Shown here piece by piece: positions 1-9,022 of a stretch of 64,000 nucleotides of DNA; the stretch's first letter is position 1; each line of letters begins with the position of its first letter. Location: NCBI RefSeq assembly GCF_023148685.1, contig NZ_JAHXNL010000004.1:72594-136593 (forward strand), read 5' to 3'. The stretch comes from Georgenia sp. EYE_87. Lineage in GTDB: Bacteria > Actinomycetota > Actinomycetes > Actinomycetales > Actinomycetaceae. The translations under genes and the position numbers were made by a program. A model generated the notes under the pieces. It worked only from the letters and a program-made list of their open reading frames with translations. It was not told the origin of the DNA and did no database searches.

Positions 1-1
1 G

Positions 2-1444
2 CCAACGGAGTACATGCCGGTGCGCAACCCGGCCAGGACTGAGGAGGTTGTGGGCCACTGTGCCCTCGGCACCCCGGGTATGGTCCACGAGGCAATCCGA
101 CACGCGGAGGCGGCAGCGGCTAACTGGCGCGAACTGGGCTACACCCAGCGCGCCCAGCTGTTGCGCGCGGCCTACCCGCGGTTGCAGGAAACCCTCGCCG
201 ACCGGGCAAACCTGCTCACGCGGGAGCAGGGCAAGGTGCTTTGGGAGTCGGTCGCTGATGCCCGAGGGCCGGAGACCATCATCGAGTACTTCGCCGGACT
301 CATTGACGACGGTTACGGGAGAGATGAGCGCACGGACGAGCGAGGCAGGGTGATCGTCCGACGCGTGCCGCGCGGCGTCACGGCGGTCATCGTCCCGTGG
401 AACTACCCGATCTATCTGGCCTGCCAGCACCTGATTCCTGCGCTCATCACGGGCAACACTGTGGTGGTCAAGCCTTCCGAGTATGCCCCGCTGGCCCTGT
501 CCCATACCCTTGCCATCCTCGCTGAAGCGCTCCCGAAAGGTGTGCTCAACGTGGTGCCCGGTGAAGGTCACGTCGCTGGCCGCGCGTTAATTGAGTCCGA
601 TGGTGTGAAGAACGTGCTCTTCACCGGCAGTGTGCCGGTCGGCCAGGAAATTCTGCGGGCAAACGCCGAAACTGTGCGGGCCGCCTCTCTGGAGCTCGGC
701 GGCAACGATCCCGCCCTCGTGCTTAGGGACGCCGTCTTCGACGAGAGCACGATGCACGAGATGGTGCGGGGAGTGTTCACGTGCGCCGGGCAGATCTGCT
801 TCAACATCAAGCGGATCTACGTGCCACGCACCCGGATGGCGGAGTTTCTCGAGATGTTCATCGCGGCGGCCGACACAATCGCGGTCGGCGACGGGCTGGA
901 CGCGCGCTCCACCATGGGGCCACTGAACAACGCCAACCAGGCAAGCCGGGTTCGCCGCCTGCTCGACGCCGCGCGGGAGGCCGGCGCCACCGTCCAGGCA
1001 GTCGGCAGCCAGCTCAACCCCGACAGCTGGGAACGCGGCTACTTCATGCTCCCGCACGTTGTCTCGGATATCGACCACGACCACCCCCTGGTGCAGACCG
1101 AGCAATTTGGCCCGGTCGTCCCAGTGCTCCCCTACGACTCCTTGGACGAAGGCATCGCCATGGCCAACGGCACCGAGTACGGCCTGGCGGCCTCGGTGTG
1201 GACGGCCGACCCGGAGGCCGGATTGCAGGTGGGGGAGCGGCTGGAAGCCGGCAGCGTCTTCATCAACACCCACCGCCTCGGCGCCTCGGACATGACAATG
1301 CCCTTCGGCGGGATGAAGAAGAGTGGCCTCGGCCGCACCCACACCACCATGATCCTGGACGAGTGCACCGAGGCCCAGGCACTGAGTTTCAGAAGCGATG
1401 TCTCGGCCTTTCCAGGGCCCGCCCTCGCGGAGCAGGCGCGATGA
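2..1444 (+). CDS. NAD(P)-dependent aldehyde dehydrogenase, 5' end outside window
   Basis: Aldehyde dehydrogenase superfamily enzyme that oxidises an aldehyde to its acid in the cytoplasm. The frame is open from base 2 through the first in-window ATG at 14, and the family usually has about 20 more residues before the PVRNPA segment, so the true start is probably upstream. Counting from the ATG at 14, the catalytic glutamate lies in LELGGNDP (Glu227) and the nucleophile in TCAGQIC (Cys257); the VPWNYP segment near residue 128 is the usual cofactor-side motif. The stop overlaps the start of the ThDP decarboxylase by four bases (ATGA), so the two are translationally coupled. The likely role is to oxidise the aldehyde that the next enzyme releases. 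The exact substrate cannot be read from the sequence; a benzaldehyde-type substrate is an inference from the neighbour. Confidence 0.9.
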   Translation, partial: PTEYMPVRNPARTEEVVGHCALGTPGMVHEAIRHAEAAAANWRELGYTQRAQLLRAAYPRLQETLADRANLLTREQGKVLWESVADARGPETIIEYFAGLIDDGYGRDERTDERGRVIVRRVPRGVTAVIVPWNYPIYLACQHLIPALITGNTVVVKPSEYAPLALSHTLAILAEALPKGVLNVVPGEGHVAGRALIESDGVKNVLFTGSVPVGQEILRANAETVRAASLELGGNDPALVLRDAVFDESTMHEMVRGVFTCAGQICFNIKRIYVPRTRMAEFLEMFIAAADTIAVGDGLDARSTMGPLNNANQASRVRRLLDAAREAGATVQAVGSQLNPDSWERGYFMLPHVVSDIDHDHPLVQTEQFGPVVPVLPYDSLDEGIAMANGTEYGLAASVWTADPEAGLQVGERLEAGSVFINTHRLGASDMTMPFGGMKKSGLGRTHTTMILDECTEAQALSFRSDVSAFPGPALAEQAR

Positions 1445-3120
1445 CGCCGGCACGACGGGCGGCCGATGTCCTGGTTGAGGTATTGCAGGACTGGGGCATT
1501 GATCGGCTCTTCATCTGCCCTGGCAGTACCGAGGCGGCGGCGCTGGAAGCCCTGTCGGAGGCCGGTATCGCGCTGTACCTGACGACACACGAGTCCGTGA
1601 CCGTGGCGATGGCCGACGGGTATAGCCGCGCCACCGGTCGCCCGTCGGTGGTGTACCTCCACGCCAACGTCGGGCTCACCAACGGGCTGGCCCACCTGTG
1701 GGCCGCCCGTTTGGCCCGCTCGCCCGTAATCGTGCTCAACGGTCTTAAGGCCGCAGGCGTCCAGTCACGCGAAGGTTTCACCACCGCCCCCCATGTCCGG
1801 TCCATGGTCCAGGACCATGTGAAGTGGGACTGGGAGACCCTCGAAGCGGACCTGGTCGGGGAAGACCTCAACCGGGCACTCGGCCGAGCGGTACAAGAGC
1901 CCGCTGGGCCCACATGGCTCGGACTGCGCCAGGAAGTGATGGAAGCCAAGACGCAGGCCAAGCCGCCCGCAGCCAAGCGGTACACCGGCGCGGCACGCAA
2001 CCGCCCGGATGAGGCGTCCGTGCGGGCAGCGGCCAGAGCCCTGCGCAGTGCGCAGCACCCACTGCTGGTCGCCGGAACGGACCTGGCACGTCACGGGGCG
2101 GGTGAACTCCTGGTCCAGCTTGCCGAGGAGCTCCGTGCCCCGGTGGTGCTGGAAGACCGGCGGAGCTTGGAGCGCGTGAGCTTCCCGACGGGGCACCCGC
2201 GCTACGCGGGCCCGTACGATCCCTCAGCGTCAGTGGTGCAGGAGGCCGACACCGTCTTCTTCGCCGGGTGCAATGCCTTCGTGCAGTTCGAGGACGTCGG
2301 CCTCCACCAGGTGTCTGACAGCGCAACGATCATCCACAGTCACCCCGACCCGGAGCACCTCAACAGGGTCTACGGCACCGACATCCCCCTGCTCGGCCAC
2401 CAGGCACTCGCCCTGCAGGACCTGCTCGAGGCCGTCCGGGTCGAAGGCAGCTCGTCAGCTCGCCCGGAGCGGCGCCCTGTCGTCGCCGCACCGGTAGAAC
2501 CGGCCGAGCTCCGGAAGGCTGCCTTGGCCGAGCCGCAAGGGAATGGTCAGCCGATCAGCCCGGCAGCCGCAGTGGCCACCATCACCGAACTTGTCGCCTC
2601 CGACGTCACGATCGTCAATGACTCGACCACGGCCAGCAGCCTGGTGCTACGGATGGCCCCGATCGAGTCGCCCGAGCAGTACCACGGAACTTCTTCCGGC
2701 TCATTGGGATGGGGCATGGGGGCCTCCCTCGGCTTCCAGCTGGCCAGTCCCGGCCGAAGAGTGGTGGCAGTCCTGGGCGACGGCGTCTTCCAGTTCGGCA
2801 TCAACGCCCTATGGACGGCCGCGTACTACGCCATCCCGGTTACGTACGTGGTGCTGAACAACCAGTCCTTCGCAGCCAACGGCGCCGCGATCCAGCGTTA
2901 CCGCCGTGCAGCGGGACTGGACCCGGACCGGAAACTGCCCGGCGTGGACATCTCCGGTACGGACGTCAGCGCCGCCGCCCGCGCCTTCGGGTTGGAGGCC
3001 GTACGCGTCACCGAGCTGTCTGAACTTCGCTCTGCAGTGCAGCGCATGTCCGTAGTTGCCGGACCGTCCTTGGTCGAAGTAATGACCGATCCCGCCGACC
3101 TAGGGCCGGCACCCTTCTGA
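1441..3120 (+). CDS. Thiamine-diphosphate-dependent decarboxylase, benzoylformate decarboxylase-like
   Basis: 559-residue ThDP enzyme of the acetolactate synthase / benzoylformate decarboxylase superfamily. The N-terminal pyrimidine-binding domain carries the catalytic glutamate in THES (Glu51). The C-terminal pyrophosphate domain has the GDG...NN metal/ThDP motif (Asp447; Asn473-Asn474). The segment HANVGLTNGLAHLWAA resembles the corresponding stretch of benzoylformate decarboxylase more than that of acetolactate synthase. The ATG at 1441 overlaps the dehydrogenase stop; a much longer upstream frame exists but lies out of frame inside the dehydrogenase. With the dehydrogenase before it and a TRAP transporter after it, the simplest reading is uptake of a 2-oxo acid, decarboxylation to an aldehyde, then oxidation. 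Substrate is inferred; an acyl-CoA lyase (oxalyl-CoA type) or carboligase role is possible. Confidence 0.85.
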   Translation: MTPARRAADVLVEVLQDWGIDRLFICPGSTEAAALEALSEAGIALYLTTHESVTVAMADGYSRATGRPSVVYLHANVGLTNGLAHLWAARLARSPVIVLNGLKAAGVQSREGFTTAPHVRSMVQDHVKWDWETLEADLVGEDLNRALGRAVQEPAGPTWLGLRQEVMEAKTQAKPPAAKRYTGAARNRPDEASVRAAARALRSAQHPLLVAGTDLARHGAGELLVQLAEELRAPVVLEDRRSLERVSFPTGHPRYAGPYDPSASVVQEADTVFFAGCNAFVQFEDVGLHQVSDSATIIHSHPDPEHLNRVYGTDIPLLGHQALALQDLLEAVRVEGSSSARPERRPVVAAPVEPAELRKAALAEPQGNGQPISPAAAVATITELVASDVTIVNDSTTASSLVLRMAPIESPEQYHGTSSGSLGWGMGASLGFQLASPGRRVVAVLGDGVFQFGINALWTAAYYAIPVTYVVLNNQSFAANGAAIQRYRRAAGLDPDRKLPGVDISGTDVSAAARAFGLEAVRVTELSELRSAVQRMSVVAGPSLVEVMTDPADLGPAPF

Positions 3121-3154
3121 TCCGCTGACCCTCTGAGCCAAAGGCGTACTCCAG

Positions 3155-5227
3155 ATGTCGATGTATAAGACCTTGTCAGAGCGCTTCAATCCAAAGCGGA
3201 ATCGTGCGGGCGACCCGACCACCAGCCACCAGGTCCCCGCCGAAGAGAGCGACCCGGTGGCGCAGAAACACGCCCGCGACAGGGGTGACGGCACGCCACC
3301 GTGGTCCGGGCCACGTTGGCTCAACCGCGGCTTCTGGGCAACCGGGATCATGCTCGCGGCTGCGGCCTTCCACCTCTACACCGGCTTCACCGCGCCGCTG
3401 CCAAGCATGCAGCAACGTGCTGTGCACCTATCCCTGGGACTCATCGTCGTCTTCCTGCTTTATCCACCGAAGTCCATGGCGGGGGCACGGCCGAACCGTC
3501 GAATCGGCGTCGTGGATTTTGTGCTGGTGGTTGCCTCAGCATTTATCGGGGTGGTCATCTACCTGCAGTACAGCGACATCCTCCAGACCATCACTCATGA
3601 CGACTTCCACGTTGTCCTCGCGTTCATCGCTGCCCTGCTAGTGCTGGAAGGCGCCCGGCGCACCACTGGGCCGGTACTCCCGGCCCTGGCGATCATCGCG
3701 ATCCTCTACGCGTTGTTCGGCCAGAACCTTGGCGGGCTGTTCCAGCACTCGGGCAGTTCCATCGCTCAGATTGCCGGGAACCTGTTCCTCTCCACCGAAG
3801 GCATCCTCGGCCTGGCGATCGGGGTCTCCGCCACCTACGTGGTCCTGTACGTCATCTTCGGATCCCTGCTCCAGCTCTGTGGAGCGGGAGAGTTCATCCT
3901 CGAGCAGTCAAAGCTCATGGTCGGGCGCTTCCGCGGCGGCCAGGCCAAGGGCGCCACTATCGCCAGCGGCATGTTCGGCAGCATCTCCGGCAGTCAGGTC
4001 GGCAACGTCGCGGCGACGGGTCCCGTAACCATCCCGCTGATGAAGGCCACCGGATTCAGCGCCAAGACGGCCGGCGCCGTGGAGGCCACCGCTTCTACCG
4101 GTGGCATGATCATGCCACCGGTCATGGGGGCCACGGCATTCCTCATCGCCGAAATACTGCAAGTGCCCTACGCCGAGATCGCTCTCGCCGCACTTCTCCC
4201 GGCACTTCTGTACTACCTGGCCGTGATCTTCACCGTGGACTTCGAGGCGGGCAGGATTGGCCTGAAGGGTGAGCACACCGAGGGGGCCGTTCGTAAGCTC
4301 GGAAAGCTCTTCCTGTCCCAGGGCTACCAGCTCATCCCCTTGGCAATCCTGGTGTACCTCCTGATCTTCGCAGGGACGTCCCCGGCCCGGGCGGCCGTCT
4401 GGGGCATTGCAGGTGCCGCAGGGATCATCGTCGTCACCGGTCTGGCGACGAAGAACTGGAAAAGCATCTTCCGACTGTTCGCGGCTGGTGCGACCCAGGG
4501 CTTCCAAGCCACGTTGATCATCATCATGGCGTGTGGTGCCGCCGGCATCGTGATGGGAATGCTCGGCGTCACCGGGCTCGGCTTCCGGCTGTCCTACATC
4601 CTCACGCAACTCGCAGGGGAAAGCGTGCCCCTGCTGCTGGTCCTGACAATGGTCGCCTCGATCATCCTTGGAATGAGCCTCCCCGCCGTGGCGGCCTACC
4701 TCATCCTGGCCGTGACCGTGGCACCAGCATTGGCCGACCTCGGTGTGGAACCGGTTGCGGCGCACATGTTCGTCTTCTACTTCGGCGTGCTCTCCGCGAT
4801 CACGCCACCGGTAGCACTGGCCGCATTCACCGCCGCCGGGATCTCGGGAGCACCACCCCACGCCACGGCGTTCGAGGCGGTTCGCCTCGCTCTCGCGGGA
4901 TTCCTCATCCCGTATGCGTTTATCTACTCCCCGGGACTGCTGCTCATCGGAGGCCCAAGTGAGATCGCGCAGGCGTTCATTTCCTGCCTGATGGGCATCA
5001 TCGCGTTGGCGGCAGCGGTGACCGGATACCTGTTTGCCCCGCTGAAGCTGCCATGGCGTGCGCTGTTGTTCGCGGCGGCCGTCGTATTACTGATTCCCGG
5101 CACCGTCTCGGACCTCGCCGGAGCGGTACTCCTCGGCGCCACCGCGGCGGTGAGTTGGACGAAACGGCGAAGGAAAGCCTCGGACAGCGTCGAGGAGAAA
5201 GTGCCCGCACAACGAGAGCGGGCCTGA
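3155..5227 (+). CDS. TRAP transporter fused large/small permease (TAXI type)
   Basis: 690-residue polytopic membrane protein in which the small (4TM, DctQ-like) and large (12TM, DctM-like) TRAP subunits are joined, the arrangement typical of TAXI-TRAP systems. After a hydrophilic N-terminal stretch of about 65 residues come many hydrophobic segments, with conserved DctM-type signatures such as SGSQVGNVAATGPVTIPLMK and ASTGGMIMPPVMGATAFL in the middle and ILGMSLPAVAAYL near residue 510. It would use an ion gradient to import a carboxylated substrate delivered by the lipoprotein encoded downstream. Two in-frame ATGs lie at 3155 and 3161; an AAGG stretch at about 3141 suits either. It starts 34 bases after the decarboxylase stop, so it is probably in the same transcript. 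The hydrophilic C-tail is rich in Lys/Arg/Glu. Confidence 0.93.
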   Translation: MSMYKTLSERFNPKRNRAGDPTTSHQVPAEESDPVAQKHARDRGDGTPPWSGPRWLNRGFWATGIMLAAAAFHLYTGFTAPLPSMQQRAVHLSLGLIVVFLLYPPKSMAGARPNRRIGVVDFVLVVASAFIGVVIYLQYSDILQTITHDDFHVVLAFIAALLVLEGARRTTGPVLPALAIIAILYALFGQNLGGLFQHSGSSIAQIAGNLFLSTEGILGLAIGVSATYVVLYVIFGSLLQLCGAGEFILEQSKLMVGRFRGGQAKGATIASGMFGSISGSQVGNVAATGPVTIPLMKATGFSAKTAGAVEATASTGGMIMPPVMGATAFLIAEILQVPYAEIALAALLPALLYYLAVIFTVDFEAGRIGLKGEHTEGAVRKLGKLFLSQGYQLIPLAILVYLLIFAGTSPARAAVWGIAGAAGIIVVTGLATKNWKSIFRLFAAGATQGFQATLIIIMACGAAGIVMGMLGVTGLGFRLSYILTQLAGESVPLLLVLTMVASIILGMSLPAVAAYLILAVTVAPALADLGVEPVAAHMFVFYFGVLSAITPPVALAAFTAAGISGAPPHATAFEAVRLALAGFLIPYAFIYSPGLLLIGGPSEIAQAFISCLMGIIALAAAVTGYLFAPLKLPWRALLFAAAVVLLIPGTVSDLAGAVLLGATAAVSWTKRRRKASDSVEEKVPAQRERA

Positions 5228-5271
5228 ACTACACCGCACTGCAGGAACCCAGATCCAATCAAGGAGGCACC

Positions 5272-6282
5272 ATGAGAAGCAAGACACTTGGACAGACCCT
5301 CGCAGCTGGAACGGCAATCCTGCTGCTGGCAGCGTGCGGCGGCACCGGCACCGGTGCCGGCGACAGTGCCGACGGCGACAACTACGGCATCGTCCCTATC
5401 TACACACCGCGACAGGGAGGCACCGCCTACATCGTCGGCGGAGGCATCGCCAACCTCATCAGCGAGCACGTCGATGGCGCGCAGGCCTCAGTCGAGGCCA
5501 CCACCGGAACCCTAGAGATGGTTCAGCGGCTCGATGAGCGGATGCAATCCGGGGACCCGGCTTTCACCCTGATGGATACGGCCGGTACCTTGTGGGCCTT
5601 CGAGGGGCAAGCACCGTACGAGCAGGAGTACACCGAGCTGCGGGCGCTGACATTCGCAGGCAATTCTGACCTTTACATGGTTACCCGCGCGGACTCCGGG
5701 ATTGAAAGCTACGCGGATTTGGAGGGTAAGACCATCGGCATCGGCGGGCCCGGCTCACCCACCAACCTCCTGACGGTGGAGGTCCTGGTCGCCCACGGGG
5801 TAGAGGAGGGCGAGTACACCGGGGAGTTCCTGGGCTACGAGGACGTCGTGGACGGCCTGTCCAACGGGAGCATCGACGCCGGGGTCCTGGCTGGCTCCCC
5901 GCCGGTGTCCGCTTACGCCGAGTTGGCAACGCAGCAGGACGTTCGCATTGTCCCCGTGGACGAGCAGATCGCCGACCAACTGGTGAAGGAGAGGCCGTAC
6001 TTCTACCGGGGCGTAGTCGAGGCCGGCCAATATCCCGGGGTTGAGGCGGAGATCCCAGTCATGGGCTTTGGGACGAACTTCGTGACACATTCTGAGACGC
6101 CGGATGACCTGGTCCGTCAAGTCATGGAAGTTATCTTCGACAACCACGACGCGCTGGTGTCTGTCCACGGCTCCGCCTCAGAGATGACATTGGAGAACGC
6201 CAACCGGGCGATCGGCATCCCCTTCCACCCGGCAGCGGAGGAGTACTTGTCCGAGCAAGGCGTCAACGTCGGTGGCCAGTAG
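5272..6282 (+). CDS. TAXI-family TRAP substrate-binding lipoprotein
   Basis: 336-residue extracytoplasmic binding protein. The N-terminus is a lipoprotein signal peptide with lipobox LLAAC at about residues 17-21, so the mature protein should be anchored to the outer face of the membrane. The body (YGIVPIYTPRQGGTAYIVGGGIANLI..., GKTIGIGGPGSPTNLLTVEVL) follows the TAXI subfamily pattern, whose members bind small carboxylates or amino acids for TRAP permeases. The start at 5272 is fixed by a near-perfect Shine-Dalgarno AAGGAGG eight bases upstream; longer upstream frames have no such site. It is last in the operon and is followed by a strong hairpin terminator at 6338-6374. Substrate is unknown; the decarboxylase and dehydrogenase upstream suggest an aromatic or branched 2-oxo acid. 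Confidence 0.92.
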   Translation: MRSKTLGQTLAAGTAILLLAACGGTGTGAGDSADGDNYGIVPIYTPRQGGTAYIVGGGIANLISEHVDGAQASVEATTGTLEMVQRLDERMQSGDPAFTLMDTAGTLWAFEGQAPYEQEYTELRALTFAGNSDLYMVTRADSGIESYADLEGKTIGIGGPGSPTNLLTVEVLVAHGVEEGEYTGEFLGYEDVVDGLSNGSIDAGVLAGSPPVSAYAELATQQDVRIVPVDEQIADQLVKERPYFYRGVVEAGQYPGVEAEIPVMGFGTNFVTHSETPDDLVRQVMEVIFDNHDALVSVHGSASEMTLENANRAIGIPFHPAAEEYLSEQGVNVGGQ

Positions 6283-6337
6283 CTCGCCGCCGAGTGTAAC
6301 ACCGTTGGTTCGACGTCGAACGTTGACCGACCAGCAG

Positions 6338-6374
6338 CCACTCGAAGGGCGCCCGGACGGCGCCCTTCGAGTGG
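6338..6374 (+). terminator. Hairpin terminator of the TRAP/decarboxylase operon
   Basis: A perfect 16-base inverted repeat (CCACTCGAAGGGCGCC and its complement) around a 5-base loop begins 56 bases after the binding-protein stop. Only a short T-rich stretch follows. It ends the operon that starts before the window. Confidence 0.85.
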
Positions 6375-6634
6375 TCTTGCAGGGTTACAGTTTGGCTTCA
6401 CCATTCGGAAGGTCAAAACGCCGACCACATTTGATTCGGCATCGCGACTTGCTGGTAGACAATTCACCCGCTTCTGCCAGAGCCGCCGCCCGCGAGACGC
6501 GCGAGTCTGATGGGCGGTGCCGAGGACCTGGAGATTGCGGTCTGCCATTATGTCGACCGCGCCTGAAAAGTGACCCTCGTCGGCGGGGCGGTTTCCGGTC
6601 TGGTCGGAACATTCCGGTAATCGTCGGGTGAAGA

Positions 6635-7320
6635 ATGGGCCCGGGGCGGCGTCTGCTGGCGGCCAAGCAGCAGCGCTTCACGGAGTTGCGCGGCCGTGGC
6701 ATTCGGGCGCGGCGCGGGAGGTGGCGGTGTCGCGAAACCACGGGGAACAGCTGGGCACGCGGGTACAAGTTCTACCGCAAGGACGGCGTCAGGGGGTTCG
6801 GCCGCCGCTGGAGCCACTGGCTGTGCGACAGATCAGTCCTAGGTTCTTGCCCCAGGACGCTGGTGCGTGCACCCTTCGCAAGTAGGCATGGGTCTCGAGT
6901 TCGAGGCGCACCGGCACGCAACCGCATTGCGGCCCTCGGGCCTGGCTTCGCGGCGGAGCGCCCGCCGGGCGGGGTATTGGCCGACGCAGGGCCCGCCACC
7001 ATCGCCGGCGCGACGAGCGCATCTACCAGGCCGCTCACCGCTGCGCTCGGGGCGCGACCCCACCGTTGCCCCAACCGCTCGGTCACCGTGCCTGCAGCAG
7101 ATCAGCCGCCATTATTGATCGTCGCGTGCGCCCACCCCAACCGATCACGCGCGAGCTGCGGCGCAATGCCGGTATGGACCGCTGGGGGAGCCGGCGTCGC
7201 CGGGCGTTCCATCCGCGGCATCGCTCAGGCGCTCCACCAGCAGGGATCGGCGCACCCCATCGCCGGGCCCATCAGAAGTTCGACCGGCGACGGCCGCGGT
7301 TGGAACAGCCCATGCTCTGC
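6635..7320 (+). pseudogene. Decayed IS30-family transposase remnant
   Basis: No intact frame exists here, but fragments in different frames match the N-terminal half of actinobacterial IS30 transposases: KQQRFTELRGRGI and TTGNSWARGYKFYRKDG in one frame, VRPPLEPLAVRQISPRFL in another (about 6790-6850), a QQISRHY-like piece near 7095, and ITRELRRNA near 7140 followed by an RRRRAFHPRHRS stretch. At least three frameshifts separate them. The QQISRH piece appears before ELRRN, the reverse of the normal order, so the locus is also rearranged or is built from two copies. The DDE catalytic part is missing. It sits between two catabolic clusters and probably marks an old insertion or joining event. 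Family assignment rests on remembered motifs, not a search. Confidence 0.6.
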
Positions 7321-7322
7321 CT

Positions 7323-8615
7323 TCACCAGCGCACCCTCGGCTGGCTGGCCTGGGCAGCGTGAGGTGAGAGGACGCGCAGAGGCTCATGTAGGGGCAGGGC
7401 GAGGTTTTCAGCGTAAACCTTGAGATTGAAAGCCGGGCCGGTCACGTCGTTGGGCGTGAGCGGGCAGTCACCAGCGAGAGCCTTGCGGGCGGCCATATGA
7501 TCGGCAGGCTTGTTGACCGACTCGACGGCGGTGAGTTGGCCCTGATCGAACGCGAGGACAGAGAACTTGCCGGTTCCGACTTCCCCGCACACCGCGGTCT
7601 CGTCACCGGGCCGGGTCAGGCCGGCGATCTGCAGGCGGATCGGGCCCTGCTGGGACCAAAACCAGGGCAGCGCCGCGTAGGGGGCTCGGGAGCCGAGGAT
7701 CGCGGCGGCTACGTGGCGGGCCTGGTCGGTGGCGTTCTGCACGGACTCCAAACGCACGCGGGTGCTGGCGTGCACGGAAGGGAAGGTGGCGCAGTCGCCC
7801 ACAGCGTAGACATGGGGGTCACTGGTTCTGAGGTGGGCGTCGACGACGATGCCGTTGTCCACCTGGAGGCCGGCCGCTGCGGCCAGCTCGGTGCGCGGGA
7901 GCGCGCCGATGCCAACCAGGACCAGGTCGGCGGGGTAGACCTCCCCGCGGGTGGAGGCCACCGCAAGCACGCGGCCATCGACGCTTTCGAAGCTGTCCAC
8001 CCCTTCCTCGAGGCGCAGGTCGACGCCCATCCGACGGTGAGCGCTGGCGAGGTACTCCGACATGGCAAGGGACACGGCGCGGCCCAGCACGCGGTTGGCT
8101 GTCTCGAGCACCGTCACACCCCGGCCTCGCTTGCGGGCAACGGCGGCCAGTTCGAGGCCGATGAACCCTGCCCCGACCACCACGACCGACTCGGCCCGGT
8201 CCAGCGCCCCGCGCAGGACCTGAGCCTCGGTGAGCGTGCGCAGGTGGTGCACGCCGTCCAGGTCCGCCCCGGGCAGGGTCCGGTTAGCAGCCCCGGTCGC
8301 CAGTACCAGCGCCTCGTAGTCGAGCACCGACCCGTCTGAAAGGGCCACCGAGCGTGCCGCGAGGTCCAGGCCGGTGGCCGCCAGCCCGGTGCGCAGGTCG
8401 ATGCCGCAGTCGGCGAAGAACCGATCCCCGCGCAGCGGCAGTGGTTCCCCGGGCCCGCCGGGGCCGAGGTAGTCCTTCGACAACGGCGGGCGCTGGTAGG
8501 GCAGCCCCGCCTCCTCGCCCACAACCGTCACCGCACCGGTGTACCCGCCGGCGCGGAGCGAGTCGGCCACCTGCACCCCGGCATGCCCGGCCCCGATCAC
8601 CACTACCCGGTCCAT
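7323..8615 (-). CDS. FAD-dependent ferredoxin reductase of the P450 system
   Basis: 430-residue pyridine-nucleotide-disulphide-type reductase that would pass electrons from NAD(P)H through FAD to the adjacent ferredoxin. It has two Rossmann motifs: GAGHAGVQVADSLR at the N-terminus for FAD and VVVGAGFIGLELAAVARKRG near residue 150 for NAD(P)H. The motif DPHVYAVGDCA near residue 280 contacts the flavin. The ATG at 8615 is preceded by GAGGG and lies 10 bases after the ferredoxin stop, so ferredoxin and reductase are co-transcribed. The C-terminus runs about 20-25 residues beyond where such reductases usually end (after FNLKVYAENL) and stops at the edge of the IS30 remnant, so the tail may be read-through into insertion DNA. 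The exact electron partner is inferred from gene order. Confidence 0.92.
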   Translation of the reverse strand: MDRVVVIGAGHAGVQVADSLRAGGYTGAVTVVGEEAGLPYQRPPLSKDYLGPGGPGEPLPLRGDRFFADCGIDLRTGLAATGLDLAARSVALSDGSVLDYEALVLATGAANRTLPGADLDGVHHLRTLTEAQVLRGALDRAESVVVVGAGFIGLELAAVARKRGRGVTVLETANRVLGRAVSLAMSEYLASAHRRMGVDLRLEEGVDSFESVDGRVLAVASTRGEVYPADLVLVGIGALPRTELAAAAGLQVDNGIVVDAHLRTSDPHVYAVGDCATFPSVHASTRVRLESVQNATDQARHVAAAILGSRAPYAALPWFWSQQGPIRLQIAGLTRPGDETAVCGEVGTGKFSVLAFDQGQLTAVESVNKPADHMAARKALAGDCPLTPNDVTGPAFNLKVYAENLALPLHEPLRVLSPHAAQASQPRVRW

Positions 8616-8625
8616 CGAAAAGCCC

Positions 8626-8952
8626 TCAGATCTGCCGTGCCGGCACATCGACCTCGATCTCGTCGAGGTGGACGCCCACCTTGATCTGGCAGCCGAGCCG
8701 GCTGCGCGCCGCGTCGCGCTCGGCGGCAGTGCACTCGAGCATCTCCTCTTCGTCCTCGCCGACCTCCGGCAAGGCCTCCAGATAGGGCTCCCGGACGTAG
8801 ACGTGGCAAGTCGCGCACATCGCTTGCCCGCCGCACTCGCCCACGATCCCGGCCACGCCGTTCGTGAGCGCCGCGCGCATCACGCTCGTGCCCGGCTCCA
8901 CCTCCAAGACCTCTGTGCCGCCACCGTCGTGGAAGTACGTCACCTTCGGCAT
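8626..8952 (-). CDS. [2Fe-2S] ferredoxin
   Basis: 108-residue plant/vertebrate-type [2Fe-2S] ferredoxin. The four cluster cysteines are Cys40, Cys46, Cys49 and Cys88 (C-x5-C-x2-C-x38-C; GECGGQAMCATC and LGC). This spacing fits the putidaredoxin/adrenodoxin class that serves P450s. A GTG at 8955 and an ATG at 8952 both follow an AAGGAG site at 8961-8966; the ATG with 8-base spacing is preferred. It sits between the P450 and the reductase genes on the same strand, giving a complete class I electron chain. The acidic stretch EVGEDEEE (about residues 63-70) is the expected docking surface for a reductase and P450. Confidence 0.95.
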   Translation of the reverse strand: MPKVTYFHDGGGTEVLEVEPGTSVMRAALTNGVAGIVGECGGQAMCATCHVYVREPYLEALPEVGEDEEEMLECTAAERDAARSRLGCQIKVGVHLDEIEVDVPARQI

Positions 8953-9022
8953 CACACACGCTCCTTCGTCGGCCGCGACAGGCCGAGGCTATGCGTCCCG
9001 GCCCGGGGCCGGCTGGTCAGGG

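Noticed and set aside
781-1440. In-frame extension of the ThDP enzyme upstream of 1441
   Set aside because: It lies in a second frame entirely inside the aldehyde dehydrogenase; the ATG at 1441 overlaps the stop and matches the family start.
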